Source: JACKJP01 sp050249695
GTDB taxonomy: Bacteria; Pseudomonadota; Alphaproteobacteria; Rhizobiales; Tepidamorphaceae
Direction: 5' to 3'
Assembly (NCBI GenBank): GCA_050249695.1
Contig: JBFWQA010000005.1
Coordinates: 172,561-236,560, forward strand
Length of the DNA: 64,000 bases
Shown here: positions 18,701 through 27,883 of the stretch, one piece after another
How the letters are laid out: each line of letters starts with the position of its first letter
Numbering within the stretch: the stretch's first letter is position 1
The notes under the pieces: generated by a model
The model's input: only the letters and a program-made list of their open reading frames with translations
What the model was told of the DNA's origin: nothing
The model's database searches: none
Position numbers and translations under genes: made by a program

Positions 18701-19786
18701 CTACCGCAGCTTCAGCGTGGAAAGGCCGATCAGCGCCAGCATGATCGCGATGATCCAGAACCGGATCACGATCTGCGGCTCCTTCCAGCCCAGTTGCTCG
18801 AAATGATGATGGATCGGCGCCATTTTGAAGATGCGCTTGCCGGTGTAGCGGAACGAGATGACCTGCACGATCACCGAGACGAGCTCCAGCACGAAGAGAC
18901 CGCCGACGATCGCCAGCACGATCTCGTGCTTGATGCAGACCGCCGTCGCGCCGAGCATGCCGCCGAGCGACAGGGATCCCGTGTCGCCCATGAAGATCGA
19001 TGCCGGTGGCGCGTTGAACCAGAGAAAGCCCAGTCCGGCCCCGATGATCGCGCCGCACAGCACGGCGAGTTCGCCGGTGCCCGGCACGAAGTGAATCTGA
19101 AGATAGTCGGAAAAGATCGCATTGCCGGTCAGATAGGCGATCAGCGCGAAAGTGCCCGCGGCGATCATGACCGGCACGATGGCGAGACCGTCCAGGCCGT
19201 CCGTCATGTTCACCGCATTGCCGGCGCCGACGATGACGAAGGCGCCGAACAGAACGAAGAACCAGCCCAGGTCTATCATCACGTCCTTGAAGAACGGGAA
19301 AGCCACCGACGTGGAGAACGGCTCGGCGCCCATGTTGATGATAAGGATCACGGCGACGCCCGCAATCAGCGCCTCCACCGTCAGGCGCAATCTCCCGCTG
19401 AAGCCGTTGTGGCTGGATTTGGTGACCTTGAGATAGTCGTCATAGAAGCCGACGAGGCCGAAACCGATCGTCACCATCAGGACGATCCAGACATAGGCAT
19501 TGCTCAGATTGCCCCACAGAAGCGTCGTGATGGTGAAGCTCAGCAGAACCATCAGCCCGCCCATCGTCGGAGTCCCCTGCTTTGTCAGCAGGTGGCTCTG
19601 CGGCCCGTCCAGCCGGATCGGCTGTCCTTTGCCCTGGCGGAGCCTGAGCTGGCGAATCATCGTCGGACCGAACAGAAACAGGATCAGCGCCGCGGTGACG
19701 ACGGCGCCGCCGGTCCGGAACGTGATGTAGCGGAAGAGATTGAAAAACTGCGCGTTGTCGGAAAATCCGGCCAGAAAATTCAACAT
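18701..19786 (-). CDS. mraY: Phospho-MurNAc-pentapeptide translocase MraY
   Basis: 361 residues, ten-helix inner-membrane enzyme that joins UDP-MurNAc-pentapeptide to undecaprenyl phosphate (lipid I). Signature stretches TPTMGGLMVLLSFTITTLLWGN, GFYDDYLKVTK (aspartate pair), NAVNMTDGLDGLAI with catalytic Asp, and FMGDTGSLSLGG are all present, as is the MAPIHHHFEQ loop. It overlaps the 3' end of murF by 7 bases. Confidence 0.98.
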   Translation of the reverse strand: MLNFLAGFSDNAQFFNLFRYITFRTGGAVVTAALILFLFGPTMIRQLRLRQGKGQPIRLDGPQSHLLTKQGTPTMGGLMVLLSFTITTLLWGNLSNAYVWIVLMVTIGFGLVGFYDDYLKVTKSSHNGFSGRLRLTVEALIAGVAVILIINMGAEPFSTSVAFPFFKDVMIDLGWFFVLFGAFVIVGAGNAVNMTDGLDGLAIVPVMIAAGTFALIAYLTGNAIFSDYLQIHFVPGTGELAVLCGAIIGAGLGFLWFNAPPASIFMGDTGSLSLGGMLGATAVCIKHEIVLAIVGGLFVLELVSVIVQVISFRYTGKRIFKMAPIHHHFEQLGWKEPQIVIRFWIIAIMLALIGLSTLKLR

Positions 19787-21237
19787 GTCGTGCCCCGCCC
19801 CTCCATCTCTTCGGCCGGTTCAGCCTGCAAGGGGGGATAGCGTTCGCAGAGCGCTTCCACAAGCGGCGCCATCCGGCTGCCGTTGGAGCCCTTGATCATG
19901 ATCACGTCGCCGTCCGACACGGTTTCGAGCAGGGCGGCCCGCAGACCGTCCGACCTGTCGGCGTGCCGCGCCAGCCTGCCCGGTGGAAGCGCATCGGCGA
20001 GCGCGCGCATATGGGGACCGCTGGCGAAGACGAGATCGACGCCCGCGGACGCGATGTCCGATGCAAGTGCCGCGTGCAGCGCGTCCGCCTGATCGCCCAG
20101 TTCCAGCATGTCGCCCATGACGGCAATGCGGCGTCCCTTCCCCGCCGGCGCGCTTTGCCCCAGCAATGCGAGCGCGGCGCGCATCGAAGCGGGATTGGCG
20201 TTGTAGCTCTCGTCGATCAGGGTTGCCCGTCCGCCGCGAAGGCTCAGCGCGGTCCGCCTTCCCCGGCCTGCCGGCTGTTGCAGGCGCTGCAGCGAGAGTG
20301 CGGCCAGGGCAAGATCTGCGCCCATGACCTCGGCTGCCGCCAGCACGGCGAGCGAGTTCATCACAAGATGCTTTCCGGGCGCGCCAAGCTTGTAGGTTAC
20401 GGAATGACCGAGAATCCTGGCGGAAACGCAGGAACAGGCCGGATTGAGCGCGACCTTCTCCAGCCGCGCCCGTGCGCCTCGGCTCTCGCCGAAACCGATG
20501 ATCGTCGCGCCCGCCTTCCTCGCCGCCCGTCTCAGCCTTTCAAAATGCGGATTGTCCCGATTGATGATTGCATGGCCGCCGGGAACGAGGCCGGTGAAGA
20601 TCTCCGCCTTCGCGTCGGCGATTTCCTCGACGGATTTGAAATATTCGATGTGCACCGCATCCACGGTCGTCACGATCGCCGCGTGCGGACGCACCATGCC
20701 GACAAGCGGGGTGATCTCGCCCGGATGGTTCATCCCGATCTCGAACACCGCATATGCCATGTCGCGGTCGAGCCGCGCCAGCGAGAGCGGCACGCCCCAG
20801 TGATTGTTGAACGAGGCCGCCGATGCATGGGTCGGGCCGGACGCCGACAGCGCAAGGCGAAGGGCTTCCTTCGTGCTTGTCTTGCCGACGCTTCCGGTGA
20901 CGGCGACGATCTTCGCCTTCGAGCGCGCCCGGGCGGCACGGCCTGCATCCTCCAGCGCCCCGAGGACATCTGGAACGACCAGCAGCGGTCCTTTTCCGGT
21001 AATCGTATCGACCTTGTCGCGCGCGACGACCGCCAGTCCCGCTCGCGCCTTCAGCGCGGCGTCGGCGAACTCGTGGCCGTCGAACCGGTCGCCCTTGATG
21101 GCGAAGAAGGCATCGCCGGCCGTCACGGTGCGGCTGTCGATGGAAATGCCGTGTATCGGCGCGGCGGGATTGGCATTCCGCAGTTCGCCCCCCGTCGCTT
21201 CCGCCAGCTCCCCGATCGTCCAGAGCGCGTCAGCCAT
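19780..21237 (-). CDS. murF: UDP-MurNAc-tripeptide--D-alanyl-D-alanine ligase MurF
   Basis: 485 residues. Starts MADALWTIGELAEATGGEL; contains the P-loop TGSVGKTSTKEALRLAL, the FEIGMNHPGEI motif, and DESYNANPASMRAAL with IAVMGDMLELG typical of MurF. It adds D-Ala-D-Ala from Ddl to complete the pentapeptide. It overlaps murE by 8 bases and mraY by 7 bases. No anomalies. Confidence 0.97.
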   Translation of the reverse strand: MADALWTIGELAEATGGELRNANPAAPIHGISIDSRTVTAGDAFFAIKGDRFDGHEFADAALKARAGLAVVARDKVDTITGKGPLLVVPDVLGALEDAGRAARARSKAKIVAVTGSVGKTSTKEALRLALSASGPTHASAASFNNHWGVPLSLARLDRDMAYAVFEIGMNHPGEITPLVGMVRPHAAIVTTVDAVHIEYFKSVEEIADAKAEIFTGLVPGGHAIINRDNPHFERLRRAARKAGATIIGFGESRGARARLEKVALNPACSCVSARILGHSVTYKLGAPGKHLVMNSLAVLAAAEVMGADLALAALSLQRLQQPAGRGRRTALSLRGGRATLIDESYNANPASMRAALALLGQSAPAGKGRRIAVMGDMLELGDQADALHAALASDIASAGVDLVFASGPHMRALADALPPGRLARHADRSDGLRAALLETVSDGDVIMIKGSNGSRMAPLVEALCERYPPLQAEPAEEMEGRGTTC

Positions 21238-22696
21238 GGGCAGCCCCGGAATTGCCGAGCGATGCGATCGCCGAGGTCACCGCCTCGTGGTCGGAAAACG
21301 GCAATACCCTGTCGCCGACGATCTGCCCGGTTTCGTGGCCCTTGCCGGCGATCAGAACCACGTCGCCGGGCCGTGCCATCTCCAGCGCCGCATGTATGGC
21401 CGCGGCCCGATCGCCGATTTCCATCGCGTCGGGCGCCCCGGCAAGGATTTCCTGTCGGATCGTCGCAGGCGTTTCGCTGCGCGGATTGTCATCGGTGACG
21501 ATGACGACATCGGCGTTTTCGGCCGCCGCCTTGCCCATCAGCGGGCGCTTGCCCCTGTCGCGGTCGCCACCTGCGCCCAGAACGATGATCAGCCGCCCCG
21601 CCGCGAAAGGCCTCAGCGCCAACAATGCCTGCGCCACGGCTTCCGGCTTGTGGGCGTAGTCGACGAACGCCATCGCGCCGTTGATCTCGCCGGCCCGCTC
21701 CAGCCTGCCGGGCGCGCCGGAAAGCGTTTCCAGCGCGGCCACCGCCTGATCGCCGGCAGTGCCCGTCGCGATGGCGAGGCCCGCCGCGGCAAGCGCGTTG
21801 GACGCCTGGAAGGATCCGACCAGCGGCAGCATGATATCGCGGCGCCGACCCATCACGTCGAGCGTCAGGACCTGTCCGAAACCTTCCGCGCGACTTTCCA
21901 GGAGCCGCAGTTCGCGTCCCCTTCGCCCAGTCCTTACCAGCGCCAGACCGCGCGCTTCTGCAATCTTCGCCGCTCGCTCGGCATATTCGCAGTCGCAATC
22001 GATCACGGCACCGGCGCCCTGTCCCAGCAATTCGTCGAACAGACGCATTTTGGCGCGGAAATAATCTTCCACCGTCGGATGGTAATCGAGGTGATCGCGG
22101 CCGAGATTGAGAAACACGCCCGCGGCGAGCCGCAAGCCGTCGAGACGATACTGATCGAGCCCGTGGCTCGACGCTTCGATGGCCACGTGGCTGACGCCGT
22201 CGTCGGCGAGATCGCGCATGGTGCGCGCGATGCCCACCGGATCAGGCGTCGTGAGGCCGGAATAGGTCTCACCCTTCGGCGTCACGATGCCGATCGTCCC
22301 GACGCTCGCCGCCTGCAGGCCGAGCGTGCTCCAGATCTGGCGCAGGAAGACGGCGGTCGAGGTCTTGCCGCTGGTGCCGGTGATGGCCGCGATCGTGCCC
22401 GGCTGACGGCCATAGAAGCGGCTGGCGGCGCGCGCCAGCGCCCGGCGAGCATTCGCCGAGCGCGCAACCGGCACCGCGACATCCAATGCAGCGTCTTCGG
22501 CGGCAAGAACGGCAGCGGCGCCCCGATCGACGGCAGCGCGCGCGAAGGACGCCCCATCGGCCCTGGCCCCGGCAATCGCGGCAAACAGAAAGCCGGGCGC
22601 AACCTGGCGGCTGTCGGCCGTAAGTCCGGTGATCTGGATCGCTCCCGCGCCCTCGGGCAGCGAAGCGTCATCCGCGATCAGTCGGCTGAGCTCCAT
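21230..22696 (-). CDS. murE: UDP-MurNAc-L-Ala-D-Glu--2,6-diaminopimelate ligase MurE
   Basis: 488 residues. P-loop TGTSGKTSTAVFLRQ, VAIEASSHGLDQYRLDG, NLGRDHLDYHPTVEDYFRAK (carbamylated-lysine region) and VDYAHKPEAVAQAL are present. The DNPR motif (VTDDNPRSETPATI) indicates that meso-diaminopimelate rather than lysine is added, as expected for a Gram-negative wall. A 94-base gap, with no clear promoter seen, separates it from ftsI; it overlaps murF by 8 bases. Confidence 0.97.
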   Translation of the reverse strand: MELSRLIADDASLPEGAGAIQITGLTADSRQVAPGFLFAAIAGARADGASFARAAVDRGAAAVLAAEDAALDVAVPVARSANARRALARAASRFYGRQPGTIAAITGTSGKTSTAVFLRQIWSTLGLQAASVGTIGIVTPKGETYSGLTTPDPVGIARTMRDLADDGVSHVAIEASSHGLDQYRLDGLRLAAGVFLNLGRDHLDYHPTVEDYFRAKMRLFDELLGQGAGAVIDCDCEYAERAAKIAEARGLALVRTGRRGRELRLLESRAEGFGQVLTLDVMGRRRDIMLPLVGSFQASNALAAAGLAIATGTAGDQAVAALETLSGAPGRLERAGEINGAMAFVDYAHKPEAVAQALLALRPFAAGRLIIVLGAGGDRDRGKRPLMGKAAAENADVVIVTDDNPRSETPATIRQEILAGAPDAMEIGDRAAAIHAALEMARPGDVVLIAGKGHETGQIVGDRVLPFSDHEAVTSAIASLGNSGAAHG

Positions 22697-22790
22697 GGAA
22701 ATGTCATCCCCCGAAACGAGACAAGAACCAGTACGCGGTACGCTGATACAAGAAGGACCGTTACGGCGCGTCGCTCCGCCGACTGAACGC

Positions 22791-24527
22791 CTAAAAAGCG
22801 GCGGAATCCGGTTCGGTCCTCACAAGGGCGACGCCCGTTCCCGGCGTTACGCCCAGCATCGGCGCGACCCGTGCGATGATCTTGCCCGCCGTGGGCACCG
22901 CATTCCAGCCGGAGGTGCGGTAGCCATGGGTTTCCTCGGCCGGGTTCGGCTCGTCCAGCATCAGCAGCATGGCGTAACGCGGCTTGTCCATCGGAAAGCC
23001 GGCCAGGAAGGTGGTGAGCAGTTTGGAATTGGAATACCGGCCATTGACGACCTTTTCGGCGGTCCCCGTCTTGCCGCCGACGAATATGCCCGGAACATCG
23101 GCCTTGCCTGCGGTGCCATCGGCCACGTTGAGCCGCATCAGATCGCGCATCTCGTCGCTGGTCTGCGGCTTGATCACCTGCCTGGCCTCCGTTGCCGCCT
23201 CCTCCGCGGTGCGCGGCAGGAAGGTCGGTTCGATGAGCCTGCCGCCATTGATCAGCGCCGCGCCGGCCGCCGCCGCCTGCAGCGGCTGCACGGACATGCC
23301 GTGGCCGAAGGAGATGGTCATGCTGGAGAGTTCACCCCAGCGCGCCGGCAGAAGCGGTTCGGCGGTTTCGGGCAGTTCGGTATGCATCGCCTTGAAGAAT
23401 CCGAGGCGTTTCAGGAATTCCTGATGCCCGTCGATACCGACCTTCAGGGCCATTTTCGCCGTCCCGATATTGGATGAATGGACGAAAATCTCCGGCACGG
23501 TGAGGATACGGCGGGTGGCGTGGTAGTCGTCGATCGTGAAGGAGGCGATCCTGAGCGGCTGGCGGGCATCGAAGCTGTCGGTGAGTTTCACCTCGCCGCT
23601 GTCGAGTGCCATCGCCACGGTGAACGCCTTGAAGGCGGAGCCGAGTTCGTAGACGCCGGCGGTCATCCGGTTGATCGTCTCCTCGCCGCTGGCCGTTTCG
23701 AGGTGGTTGGGATCGAAATCGGGCAGCGAGACCATCGCCATCACCTCGCCCGTGTTGGCATCGAGGATCACCGCGGCCGCGGCCTTGGCCTTGAAATGGT
23801 CCATCGCCTGGATCAGTTCGTCGCGCAGCGCATGCTGGACCCTGAGATCGACGGACAGCCTGACGGGTTCCAGCGTGCGCGCATCTCGCGCAAAGCCCGC
23901 CTGATGCAGGGCGGCAAGTCCCTGCGTGTCGATATACCGCTCGATCCCGGCAATGCCCTGATTGTCGATATTGACGAGGCCGAGCACGTGAGCGGCGGTC
24001 CGACCACTGGGATAGAACCGCCGGTTCTCTTCAACGAAGCCGATGCCGGGGATGCCGAGACGATGAATCTCCGCCTGCTGCGCCGGCGTCATTTCGCGCT
24101 TCAGCCAGACGAAACGCCGGTCCGACGACAGGCGCGAGCGCAGATCGGCGGCGTTGAGATCGGGCACCGCGGCGGTCAGGCGCTCGACGGTCTCGTCGAT
24201 ATCGAGGATGTTGTTGGGCTCGCCATACATCGACGGCGTCGCGATGTCGCGCGCCAGGACGATACCGTTCCGGTCGAGAATTTCGGGACGCGCCTGGGAG
24301 ATCTGCTCGGCCGCGCCGGCATAGTGCGAATAGCCTTCAGGTGAAACGAGGCCGAGCATCACCAGCCTTCCGGCAAGCGCGCAGAAGCCGAACAGAAACG
24401 CGGTCATCATCAGCACGATGCGCGCCGGCGTCTGTTCGCCGCGCAGTCGCCATGGCGCATTGCGATGGACGAAGCCGACGATCCGGTCAGCAATATCCGC
24501 GCCCGTGAATGTCCCCGTCATCGCCAT
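22791..24527 (-). CDS. ftsI: Septal peptidoglycan D,D-transpeptidase FtsI (PBP3)
   Basis: 578 residues; class B penicillin-binding protein. A cytoplasmic N-terminus and one membrane helix (IVLMMTAFLFGFCALAGRLVML, about 37-59) precede the pedestal domain (RPEILDRNGIVLA). The transpeptidase has the acylated serine in SAFK (Ser297-Lys300), the SSN motif at 351-353 and KTGT at 486-489. It cross-links septal peptidoglycan with FtsW. The start may be ATG 24527 or 24521 (MTGTF). Four-base gap from ftsL. Confidence 0.97.
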   Translation of the reverse strand: MAMTGTFTGADIADRIVGFVHRNAPWRLRGEQTPARIVLMMTAFLFGFCALAGRLVMLGLVSPEGYSHYAGAAEQISQARPEILDRNGIVLARDIATPSMYGEPNNILDIDETVERLTAAVPDLNAADLRSRLSSDRRFVWLKREMTPAQQAEIHRLGIPGIGFVEENRRFYPSGRTAAHVLGLVNIDNQGIAGIERYIDTQGLAALHQAGFARDARTLEPVRLSVDLRVQHALRDELIQAMDHFKAKAAAAVILDANTGEVMAMVSLPDFDPNHLETASGEETINRMTAGVYELGSAFKAFTVAMALDSGEVKLTDSFDARQPLRIASFTIDDYHATRRILTVPEIFVHSSNIGTAKMALKVGIDGHQEFLKRLGFFKAMHTELPETAEPLLPARWGELSSMTISFGHGMSVQPLQAAAAGAALINGGRLIEPTFLPRTAEEAATEARQVIKPQTSDEMRDLMRLNVADGTAGKADVPGIFVGGKTGTAEKVVNGRYSNSKLLTTFLAGFPMDKPRYAMLLMLDEPNPAEETHGYRTSGWNAVPTAGKIIARVAPMLGVTPGTGVALVRTEPDSAAF

Positions 24528-24531
24528 GATA

Positions 24532-24897
24532 TCAGCGCGAGCCTCCCGTGCTGCCGGTCGTCGTGATGGCGTCCTCGATGAGCATTTCCAGTTGCGCCTT
24601 GTTGAGCGGCGCCTTGGGGATGGCGCGCATCGGAATGTCGCTGGCGCGCGCGATCTGGTTCAGGTCGAGCGCCCCGAGGCCGAGATGCCGCTGGGCCAGC
24701 GACTGGATGCGCGCCGGATCGTTGAGGTTGCTCCATTCCGCCTGAAGTACGGCGATGTTGTTGCGCGTGCGATCGATCTGGGCGGCCATGCGATCGTTTT
24801 CCTCCGCAAGGTCCTTGGCCCGATGCTTGACCTGATAGAGACCGATAGCCGCGACCGCCATGACGGAAAGCAGCAGCAGTGTGGCAAGCCGCCTCAT
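24532..24897 (-). CDS. ftsL: Cell division protein FtsL
   Basis: 121 residues. One N-terminal membrane helix (LATLLLLSVMAVAAIGLYQVKH) is followed by a heptad-rich coiled coil (AKDLAEENDRMAAQIDRTRNNIAVLQAEW) and the conserved LNDPARIQSLAQRHLGL segment. FtsL forms a coiled-coil complex in the divisome. Sequence is weakly conserved in general, but the position between rsmH (4-base overlap) and ftsI together with the topology makes the call firm. Confidence 0.93.
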   Translation of the reverse strand: MRRLATLLLLSVMAVAAIGLYQVKHRAKDLAEENDRMAAQIDRTRNNIAVLQAEWSNLNDPARIQSLAQRHLGLGALDLNQIARASDIPMRAIPKAPLNKAQLEMLIEDAITTTGSTGGSR

Positions 24898-25922
24898 GCC
24901 GCACCTCCCGCGCCGAGCACGGCGGGCAGCGTGAAACCGGCGGCGCTGTAGGCGCGCGCCGGCGCGCCGGTGCGCTCCCCGATCCGCAGCTTTGCCGAGC
25001 GCGCGCGGGGATTTCCTGCGATCTCGGAGGCTGTCGGCAACACGGGTTTCTTCGGCAGGAGGCGGAATGTCGGTGCCGGACCCGCCGCCGGTTCAGGCAT
25101 GTGACGGGACACCGCGGCGCGGGTTTCCGAGCCGTGCGAAAAAAAGCTCTTCACCAGCCTGTCCTCAAGCGAATGGAAGGTGACGACCGCGAGACGCGCG
25201 CCCGCCTTCAGCACCCTTTCGGCGGCGCTCAGCGCGCGCGCCAGTTCCTGCAATTCGCCGTTCACATAGATTCTGAGCGCCTGGAAGGTTCGGGTGGCCG
25301 GATGAATGCGGTCGCGGCCTCTGCCGAGAAGCTGTTCGATGAGGGAAGCGAGTTCTCCGGTGCGCCTGAAGGGCTGCGACGCGCGGCGTTCGGCGATTGC
25401 GCGGGCGATGCGCCGGCTCTGCCGTTCGTCGCCGAGTTGGTAAAGGATGTCGGCAATCAGCGCCGGTTCCGCCTCGTTGACGATGTCGGCCGCGCTCGGC
25501 CCGGAGCGCGCCATGCGCATATCCAGCGGACCGTCCGCCATGAAGGAGAAGCCGCGCTCGGCGCGGTCGATCTGCATGGAGGAAACGCCTATATCGAGGC
25601 AGATCCCGTCGCAGCTTTCATGACCGGCATCGGACAGGACCCGATCGAGTTCGGAGAAAGGGGCCTCGACAAGTTCGAGCCGGCCGGCGAATTCAGCTTT
25701 CAGCGCCTGGCCTTCCGCGATCGCGTCCGGGTCGCGGTCGATGGCGATGACGCGGCAATCGGCGGCTTCGAGAATGGCGCGGGAATAGCCGCCCGCGCCG
25801 AACGTGCCGTCGACATAGATGCCGCCTGGAACCGGGCGCAGCGCTGCGACGACCTGCGGCAGGAGGACGGGGATGTGACGGACCGGTCCGCCAGCAGCAA
25901 GTTCGCCGCGGTCCGTCATCAT
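24894..25922 (-). CDS. rsmH: 16S rRNA (cytosine1402-N4)-methyltransferase RsmH (MraW)
   Basis: 342 residues from MMTDRGELAAGGPVRHIPVLL. Motifs: HIPVLLPQVVAAL, the SAM site DGTFGAGGYSRAIL, LDIGVSSMQIDRAERGFSF, ADGPLDMRM, and the catalytic/late motif VVTFHSLEDRLVKSFF. It methylates C1402 of 16S rRNA. Two adjacent ATG codons (25922 and 25919) overlap the mraZ stop in ATGATGA; the first is used here. It also overlaps ftsL by 4 bases. Confidence 0.97.
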   Translation of the reverse strand: MMTDRGELAAGGPVRHIPVLLPQVVAALRPVPGGIYVDGTFGAGGYSRAILEAADCRVIAIDRDPDAIAEGQALKAEFAGRLELVEAPFSELDRVLSDAGHESCDGICLDIGVSSMQIDRAERGFSFMADGPLDMRMARSGPSAADIVNEAEPALIADILYQLGDERQSRRIARAIAERRASQPFRRTGELASLIEQLLGRGRDRIHPATRTFQALRIYVNGELQELARALSAAERVLKAGARLAVVTFHSLEDRLVKSFFSHGSETRAAVSRHMPEPAAGPAPTFRLLPKKPVLPTASEIAGNPRARSAKLRIGERTGAPARAYSAAGFTLPAVLGAGGAA

Positions 25923-26386
25923 GCCCGCTCCCCTTCGCCCGCCGGGCGGCCGAGCAGCTTCTTCAGTTCGCGCGCCTTCTGCCTGGCCTCGGCAAGATGC
26001 GCGTCGAAACGGCCCGGAGCCCACATCTGGAATTTGTGCCCGACGCCCACGATCACCGCCTCGCCCTCAAGCGCGGCATGATCGATGAGCTGCTGCGGCA
26101 GCAGGATGCGCCCGTCGCCGTCGATCCTGAGCGCGACGCAGTCGCCCAGGAGGGCGACGGAGAGCTGGTCACGCTCGTCTGAATAGGCCGGTAGCGCATC
26201 GATGAGCCTGTAGATTTCCTCAATAAGACTCTGCCCGCCGCCGTCCAGGCATGCCTGCCCGAGCGCCGGATAGAGATAGACGTCTTCAAACCCCGAACGC
26301 GCCAGGATCGCCCTGAAGGGAGCCGGTATCGACACGCGCCCCTTGGCGTCGACGCGATTGCGATAGCTGGACACGAAGCGGTCCAT
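25919..26386 (-). CDS. mraZ: Transcriptional regulator MraZ
   Basis: 155 residues with two AbrB-like SpoVT repeats: first MDRFVSSYRNRVDAKGRVSIPAPFRAIL (DxKGR core), second around LRIDGDGRILLPQQLIDHA (DxxGR core). In characterised bacteria MraZ forms a ring-shaped oligomer and represses its own dcw operon by binding TGGG-type direct repeats upstream; matching repeats are seen at 26528-26561. The start at 26386 has GGGAG seven bases upstream; the frame extends to 26443 without similarity. It is the first gene of the dcw block. Confidence 0.96.
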   Translation of the reverse strand: MDRFVSSYRNRVDAKGRVSIPAPFRAILARSGFEDVYLYPALGQACLDGGGQSLIEEIYRLIDALPAYSDERDQLSVALLGDCVALRIDGDGRILLPQQLIDHAALEGEAVIVGVGHKFQMWAPGRFDAHLAEARQKARELKKLLGRPAGEGERA

Positions 26387-26527
26387 CGAAAGCTCCCAGC
26401 CATGCCGCCCGGAACGCGCCGACCAGACACGCCGCGAACCCAACAGCCCCCCCAGATCGCTGCGGCTGAGCGGTCGCCCGTTCGGCCCGCCGAAACCGGC
26501 TTTTCGCCACGTCGATCTGGATGATTA

Positions 26528-26561
26528 TGGGATATCATGGGATATGATGGGCGTCAATGGA
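26528..26561 (+). promoter_or_regulatory. MraZ-box-like direct repeats upstream of mraZ
   Basis: On the plus strand TGGGA (26528), TGGGA (26538) and TGGGC (26548) recur with exactly 5-base spacers, followed by a degenerate TGGA at 26558: four units phased at 10 bp. This is the arrangement reported for E. coli MraZ (TGGGN repeats with 5-base spacers). The array lies ~140 bases upstream of the mraZ ATG. A TTGACG hexamer on the minus strand (26552-26557), a plausible -35 element for mraZ, overlaps it, which fits autorepression. Confidence 0.75.
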
Positions 26562-26581
26562 TTGTTAAGCTTCGGCAACGG

Positions 26582-26612
26582 GATTCGATCCGGATTCATG
26601 GTTGATCGAATC
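26582..26612. promoter_or_regulatory. Cluster of three GANTC (CcrM) sites
   Basis: GATTC at 26582-26586, GATTC at 26593-26597 and GAATC at 26608-26612 fall within 31 bases between the MraZ-box repeats and rnpB. In alphaproteobacteria the cell-cycle methylase CcrM modifies GANTC, and hemimethylation with GcrA controls some division promoters. The clustering is seen; the regulatory role is inferred. Confidence 0.45.
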
Positions 26613-26688
26613 TTACCGGACGAGCGCTTAAGAACGCGTTGACGCGCCGGCGCTTGCCGCGCCCGCTTTCGGTCACAGGGGAGGTGAA

Positions 26689-27096
<408 letters not shown>

Positions 27097-27127
27097 GCCA
27101 AGCAGTTAAGGGGCGCCCCCCCGCCCG

Positions 27128-27883
27128 TCAAGCACTGGCGCCGGTCTCGTCCAGCGCGCTGATCAGATGCGCCAGCGTCGTCAGGGTCGAGCGGTCGGCC
27201 ACGCCGTCGACGAGCGCGGGACGGAAATGGCGCTGGAAGGCGGCGACGACGGCGCGGGTCGCCTCGTCATAGGCGCCGGTGATGTCCAGCCCGTAGCCAT
27301 AGTCCGCAAACAGCGTTTGGAGCCGCGCGACACCTTCCCCCCGGTCGCCGAGCGAGAGAAAGTGCCCGCCCGCCATGGGCGCCGGCGGCACCCAGTGGCC
27401 GATGCCGGCGGCGGCGAGCGTGCCCCAGGGAAACTTCTCCCCGGGGTCCATCTTGCGCAGGGGCGCGGTGTCGGAATGCGCGACGACATTGCGGCCCGGA
27501 ATCGGGTGCCGGGCAAGAATGTCGCGCGACAGCGCGATCACGGATCGTATCTGCGCCTCCGGAAAATCGGGAAGACCGTAGTCATGGCCGCCATTGACGA
27601 TCTCGATGCCGATGGACCGTCCATTGACGTCGTCATGGCCGCGCCAGGAGCCCGCGCCGGCATGCCACGCACGCTGCCCCTCCTCGACGAGACGAAGGAT
27701 TCGGCCATCCTCGGCAACCACATAGTGGCACGAGACGTCGGCAGCCGGATCGCACAGCCGCGCGGTCGCCGCCGTCTCGCTCTCCATGCCGGTATAGTGC
27801 AGGACCAGCATGTCGACCGGCGTGCCCGCCGGCCGCGCTCCGTGATTGGGAGACGGTCCATGGACCGGAATCTCGACCTTCAT
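27128..27883 (-). CDS. N-acetylmuramoyl-L-alanine amidase (Amidase_2) with peptidoglycan-binding domain
   Basis: 251 residues. Amidase_2 (T7 lysozyme-like) domain with zinc ligands His29 (VLHYTG), His136 (VVAHSDTAP) and Asp146 (KMDPGEKFPW), and catalytic Glu94 (GIEIVN). A peptidoglycan-binding type 1 domain occupies about 172-240 (SLGDRGEGVARLQTLFADYGY). It should cleave the MurNAc-L-Ala bond, probably of recycled or exported muropeptides (AmiD/AmpD-like). No signal peptide is evident, so it may be cytoplasmic. Its ATG overlaps the stop of the upstream J-domain gene (ATGA). Confidence 0.92.
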   Translation of the reverse strand: MKVEIPVHGPSPNHGARPAGTPVDMLVLHYTGMESETAATARLCDPAADVSCHYVVAEDGRILRLVEEGQRAWHAGAGSWRGHDDVNGRSIGIEIVNGGHDYGLPDFPEAQIRSVIALSRDILARHPIPGRNVVAHSDTAPLRKMDPGEKFPWGTLAAAGIGHWVPPAPMAGGHFLSLGDRGEGVARLQTLFADYGYGLDITGAYDEATRAVVAAFQRHFRPALVDGVADRSTLTTLAHLISALDETGASA

